Origin: an uncultured Eubacteriales bacterium
GTDB taxonomy: Bacteria > Bacillota > Clostridia > Oscillospirales > Acutalibacteraceae
DNA: 64,000 bases
Assembly (NCBI GenBank): GCA_900316455.1
Contig: ONCX01000018.1
Location: forward strand, 1 to 64,000
Direction of reading: 5' to 3'
The first letter of the stretch is position 1, and each line of letters opens with the position of its first letter. Positions 60,719 through 64,000 of the stretch are shown here, piece after piece. The notes under the pieces are model-generated. The model ran no database searches and had not been told where the DNA came from. It saw nothing but the letters and a program-made list of their open reading frames with translations. The position numbers and the translations under genes are program-made.

Positions 60719-62470
60719 TTGCTTTCGCAGGAATACATAAATGAAGTAAAGGAAAAAAACGATATCACCGATGTAATAGGAGGATATGTAACTCTAAAGC
60801 GAAGCGGCCGCATTTCAAAAGGACTTTGCCCGTTTCATTCAGAGAAAACGCCTTCATTTACTGTTTACGGCGACACTGCTTCATTCTATTGCTTTGGATG
60901 TCAGGCAGGAGGAGACGTTATAGGATTCATCAGGAGAATAGAAAATCTTGATTATGTTGAAGCGGTAAAATTCCTTGCTTCCAGAGCGGGAATGGCAATG
61001 CCAGAGGAAAGCAAAAATGACGGTCTTTCCCGAATGCGAATGAGAATTCGGGAACAGAATCGTGAAGCCGGCAGATTTTTTTACCGTTCGCTTTACTCTC
61101 CTATGGGAAAAAACGCGCTGGAATATTTTCATTCGAGGGGACTTACTGACGAAACAATACGCCGTTTCGGGCTTGGCTGGTCTCCCGACGGATGGGATCT
61201 TCTGGTGCGGCATCTGACGGAAAAAGGGTATAAGCGTGAAGAAATACTTGCGGCTGATCTTGGATATTCTGCGCGCAACAACGGAATTATTGACCGGTTT
61301 CGCAACAGAGTAATGTTTCCTATAATAGATTTACAGGGAAATGTGGTTGCATTCGGAGGCAGAAAGTTTACTGAGGACGCTGTGGGGGGGAAGTACGTAA
61401 ACACGAGCGATACGCTTATATATAAAAAGACAAATAACCTGTTCGCAATGAACATTGCAAAAAACAGCAAATCACGCGATCTGATATTATGTGAAGGCTA
61501 TATGGATGTAATAGCGCTTCACCAGGCTGGATTTGACAATGCCGTCGCGGCGCTTGGAACCGCTGTTACTCCGCAGCAGGCGAGGATTCTCCATAAGTAT
61601 GCCGATCGGGTTATTCTTTCACAGGACGGTGATGAAGCGGGGCAAAAATCCATCGCACGTTCTATTCCTATTATGAAAGAAGAAGGTCTGGACGTTAAGG
61701 TGGTTGAAATTACAGGCGCTAAGGATCCCGACGAATTCATCAGAAAATTTGGTCCTGAACGTTTTAAAATGCTGCTTGACGGCAGTTTTAATGATATGGA
61801 ATACAGCCTTATGCGTATTGAGCAAAAGTACAATATTTCTACCGACGACGGAAGACTGCATTATTTGCGCGAAGTATGTGAATACCTCGGCGGTATTGGA
61901 AATTTAGAAAGGGAAATCTATGCTTCTCGGGTAGCGGACAAGCTCAAAATAGAAAAAAGTGCGGTAATAAATCAGGCCAATGCGTCTGCAAGACGAAAAA
62001 ATAAACTTGAAAAAGATAAGAGTTTCAGAGAAATGGCAAATAAAACGGCAGGTATTGGAAACAAGATAAATCCCGAAAGAAGTTCTAATCTCAGAGCGTC
62101 AAACGCGGAGTACGCCCTGCTTGCGTTGCTCTTCAACCATCAGGATATTATTGCGAAAGCCGCTCAGATATTGCCGCCTGAGCAATTTGTGACGGATTTC
62201 GGAAGAAGAATATATTCACAGTTCATAGAGATAAATAAATCAGGCTATCAGGTTAACGTTACATTGCTTGCAGAGAATTTCAGCGAGACTGAAACTTCCG
62301 AGATAGTCAGAATAATTAACAGTGATAAGCCGAGAGGAATAGATGATTTTGATGATCTTGTTGATCTCATAAAAAGCGAGCGCTTTATTCCGAAGCCGCA
62401 GGACGCTTCAAAACTCACGTCGGACGAGCTTCTGAATCAGATGAGTCTTTTGAAAAAAAAGAAAACGTAA
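60719..62470 (+). CDS. dnaG: DNA primase
   Basis: 583 residues from TTG 60719, with AAGGAG upstream. The longer frame from 60602 overlaps dgt and has no site. The CHC2 zinc finger is intact (CPFHSEKTPSF...FYCFGC, about 34-60). The polymerase core with TOPRIM residues follows: LCEGYMDVIALHQ and SQDGDEAGQKS. The C-terminal helicase-binding domain begins at about 430. It lays RNA primers at the replication fork. It forms part of dgt-dnaG-rpoD. Confidence 0.97.
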   Translation: MLSQEYINEVKEKNDITDVIGGYVTLKRSGRISKGLCPFHSEKTPSFTVYGDTASFYCFGCQAGGDVIGFIRRIENLDYVEAVKFLASRAGMAMPEESKNDGLSRMRMRIREQNREAGRFFYRSLYSPMGKNALEYFHSRGLTDETIRRFGLGWSPDGWDLLVRHLTEKGYKREEILAADLGYSARNNGIIDRFRNRVMFPIIDLQGNVVAFGGRKFTEDAVGGKYVNTSDTLIYKKTNNLFAMNIAKNSKSRDLILCEGYMDVIALHQAGFDNAVAALGTAVTPQQARILHKYADRVILSQDGDEAGQKSIARSIPIMKEEGLDVKVVEITGAKDPDEFIRKFGPERFKMLLDGSFNDMEYSLMRIEQKYNISTDDGRLHYLREVCEYLGGIGNLEREIYASRVADKLKIEKSAVINQANASARRKNKLEKDKSFREMANKTAGIGNKINPERSSNLRASNAEYALLALLFNHQDIIAKAAQILPPEQFVTDFGRRIYSQFIEINKSGYQVNVTLLAENFSETETSEIVRIINSDKPRGIDDFDDLVDLIKSERFIPKPQDASKLTSDELLNQMSLLKKKKT

Positions 62471-62542
62471 TTTTTCTTGATTAATTTTTTATTTTAAATT
62501 TATATATAGACATTTCACAGCGACGAAAGGTTGATAAAATAA

Positions 62543-63640
62543 ATGGCAGCATCAAACGCAAAAATAATCCTTAAAGAACTTGCTGAAAAAGCAAAGGCAA
62601 AGGGTCGGATTTCTCATCAGGAGATAATGGACGCTTTGGCAGACGTAGACGTTAATCCAGAAGTGATCGAAAGCTTTTATATTAAACTGGAAAGTATGGA
62701 GATAGAAATTATTGAAGACGATGATAATTTCTCCATAGAATCACTTGACGTCGTTGAAAATGATGACGATGAGAGAATAAATAATTATTATAATGATCCT
62801 GAAGCAATGGGAATATATGTAGAGGATCCTGTCAAGGCGTATCTTCGTGATATTGGCAAGATAAAGCTGCTTTCCAATGAGGAAGAAAAAGAGCTTGCTG
62901 TAAAAATAATGGCTGGCGATAAGGAAGCAAAGCAGAGACTCAGCGAGGCAAATTTACGACTTGTCGTAAGCATTGCTAAAAAATATATGAATCGCGGTCT
63001 GCAATTTCTTGATCTTATTCAGGAGGGAAATCTTGGACTTATCAAGGCGGTTGAAAAATTCGATCCAAGCAAGGGATTCAAGTTTTCAACATACGCTACA
63101 TGGTGGATACGTCAGGCTATTACCAGAGCTATAGCAGATCAGGCAAGAACTATACGTATACCTGTTCATATGGTGGAGACAATAAACAAGGTAAAGCGTG
63201 CAAAAGCACAGCTTACAGCTGAAAACGAAAAGGAACCGCGTCCGGAAGACATTGCAAAGCTTCTCGATATGGACGTCGAAAAGGTTCGTGAAATAATTCG
63301 CATTTCCCAGGAGCCTGTATCGCTTGAAACTCCGATAGGAGAAGAGGAAGACAGTCACCTCGGCGATTTTATCAAGGACGAGGATCAATCCGCGCCTGAA
63401 GACGCTGTGGGAAATATGATACTTCATGATCTTATATCTGAAGTCCTTGACACACTTACCGAACGTGAAGCCGAGGTTATCCGTCTCAGGTATGGTCTGG
63501 AGGACGGCAGATGTCATACGCTTGAAGAGGTTGGTAAGCAGTTTGACGTTACACGGGAAAGAATAAGACAAATAGAGGTTAAAGCAATCCGTAAGCTGAG
63601 ACATGTCACCCGCAGCAGTAAGCTCAAGGGATTTACATAA
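62543..63640 (+). CDS. rpoD: Primary sigma factor RpoD/SigA
   Basis: 365 residues. Region 1.1 (about 1-80, ending in an acidic stretch) is followed by region 1.2 ([21 protein letters not shown]). Region 2 carries [35 protein letters not shown] and [13 protein letters not shown]. Region 3 begins [10 protein letters not shown], and region 4 ([18 protein letters not shown]) holds the helix-turn-helix [25 protein letters not shown]. It directs RNA polymerase to the TTGACA/TATAAT promoters seen across the window. ATG 62543 has CGAAAGG upstream. Confidence 0.97.
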   Translation: MAASNAKIILKELAEKAKAKGRISHQEIMDALADVDVNPEVIESFYIKLESMEIEIIEDDDNFSIESLDVVENDDDERINNYYNDPEAMGIYVEDPVKAYLRDIGKIKLLSNEEEKELAVKIMAGDKEAKQRLSEANLRLVVSIAKKYMNRGLQFLDLIQEGNLGLIKAVEKFDPSKGFKFSTYATWWIRQAITRAIADQARTIRIPVHMVETINKVKRAKAQLTAENEKEPRPEDIAKLLDMDVEKVREIIRISQEPVSLETPIGEEEDSHLGDFIKDEDQSAPEDAVGNMILHDLISEVLDTLTEREAEVIRLRYGLEDGRCHTLEEVGKQFDVTRERIRQIEVKAIRKLRHVTRSSKLKGFT

Positions 63641-63784
63641 TTAAACGCTAAGTATGCGTTTATGAAACAAAATAGGGTAGGGATATTAATTTGGACACAT
63701 CCAAAAAAAATCAAACCTTTGCAGATTGAGTTGCTGTTTCATAGCATAATTTTATATCACCGCGTAAAAAGGAGGGAAATAACA

Positions 63785-64000
63785 ATGAACACGACAGATA
63801 AAAAAGGGACATTGCGTAAGCTTGTGGAAAAAGGAAAGCAGAAAGGATGCCTGAGTAATCAGGAAATACTTGATGCGCTGTCGGAGCTTAATTTCAGCCC
63901 TGAACAGCTTGAAAAACTCTACGACAAGCTGGAAATAAACGGTATTGAGATTGTTGATGACAGCATCGTAGATACTGATTTAAATGAATTATCCTCAAAT
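63785..64000 (+). CDS. Start of a second RpoD-like gene (region 1.1), cut by window edge
   Basis: ATG 63785 with AGGAGGG upstream; 72 codons are seen and the frame is open at the edge. The sequence KKGTLRKLVEKGKQKGCLSNQEILDALSELNF parallels the start of the rpoD just upstream ([27 protein letters not shown]). A matching LEKLYDKLEINGIEIVDD segment follows. This is sigma region 1.1. Either a tandem RpoD paralogue follows, or a stand-alone region 1.1 protein; the window ends too early to tell. Confidence 0.75.
   Translation, partial: MNTTDKKGTLRKLVEKGKQKGCLSNQEILDALSELNFSPEQLEKLYDKLEINGIEIVDDSIVDTDLNELSSN

Noticed and set aside
63641..63665. Terminator after rpoD (TAAACGC/GCGTTTA)
   Set aside because: The stem is only seven pairs and no T tract follows.

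Overview
The window looks like chromosomal core sequence from a low-to-mid GC, spore-forming, anaerobic Firmicute of class Clostridia, most likely Oscillospiraceae/Ruminococcaceae-like. This is an inference from gene content and order: nusB-xseA-xseB-ispA-dxs-tlyA-nadK-recN, dgt-dnaG-rpoD, dipicolinate synthase dpaAB, type III glutamine synthetase, a reverse rubrerythrin and a T-box on aspS. Promoters are mostly textbook TTGACA-17-TATAAT. At least nine genes appear to start with TTG. I see no prophage, insertion sequence or CRISPR array.

Left part (1-12.2 kb): two Gln/Pro-rich DUF4190-like membrane proteins (minus strand, the first cut by the window edge); yebC; tRNA-Ala(GGC) and tRNA-Leu(CAA); an orphan protein with weak ThyX-like features; a serpin lipoprotein; an FHA-SEDS (FtsW/RodA) fusion followed by a class B penicillin-binding protein; a SigH-like sigma factor; a compact zinc ribbon; dpaA-dpaB; and an HtrA protease (minus).

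12.3-18.4 kb: a YibE/F membrane protein translationally coupled to an HD-domain nucleotidase, then a nucleoside salvage run deoC-deoD-deoB::cdd. The last gene joins phosphopentomutase and cytidine deaminase in one reading frame. A lipoprotein follows.

18.4-28.9 kb: a nitrogen-assimilation locus. glnN (GSIII) and an Amt-PII fusion are on the minus strand, divergent from gltB-gltD. Strong divergent promoters lie between glnN and gltB. The glnN leader folds into a long hairpin, and a short CGGYAAASGCG-like motif recurs in the leaders of glnN, gltB and, in part, amt.

28.9-34.2 kb: a probable surface-polymer acylation locus (MBOAT, DHHW and leucine-rich-repeat lipoprotein on minus; DUF4358 lipoprotein and SGNH hydrolase divergent on plus).

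34.2-45.5 kb: T-box and aspS; a Xer-type recombinase; a flippase-like protein coupled to a broken PAP2 gene; a PssA-like CDP-alcohol phosphatidyltransferase; a DUF4003 protein; cobI with a damaged 5' end; a YwaF/TIGR02206 protein, a LiaF-like protein, a metallophosphoesterase and a lipoprotein; reverse rubrerythrin.

45.6-64 kb: a 1131-residue GGDEF protein with a degenerate ATPase-like N-terminus, the long minus-strand nusB-to-recN cluster, then on plus a small membrane protein, dgt, dnaG, rpoD and the start of a second RpoD-like gene cut by the right edge.
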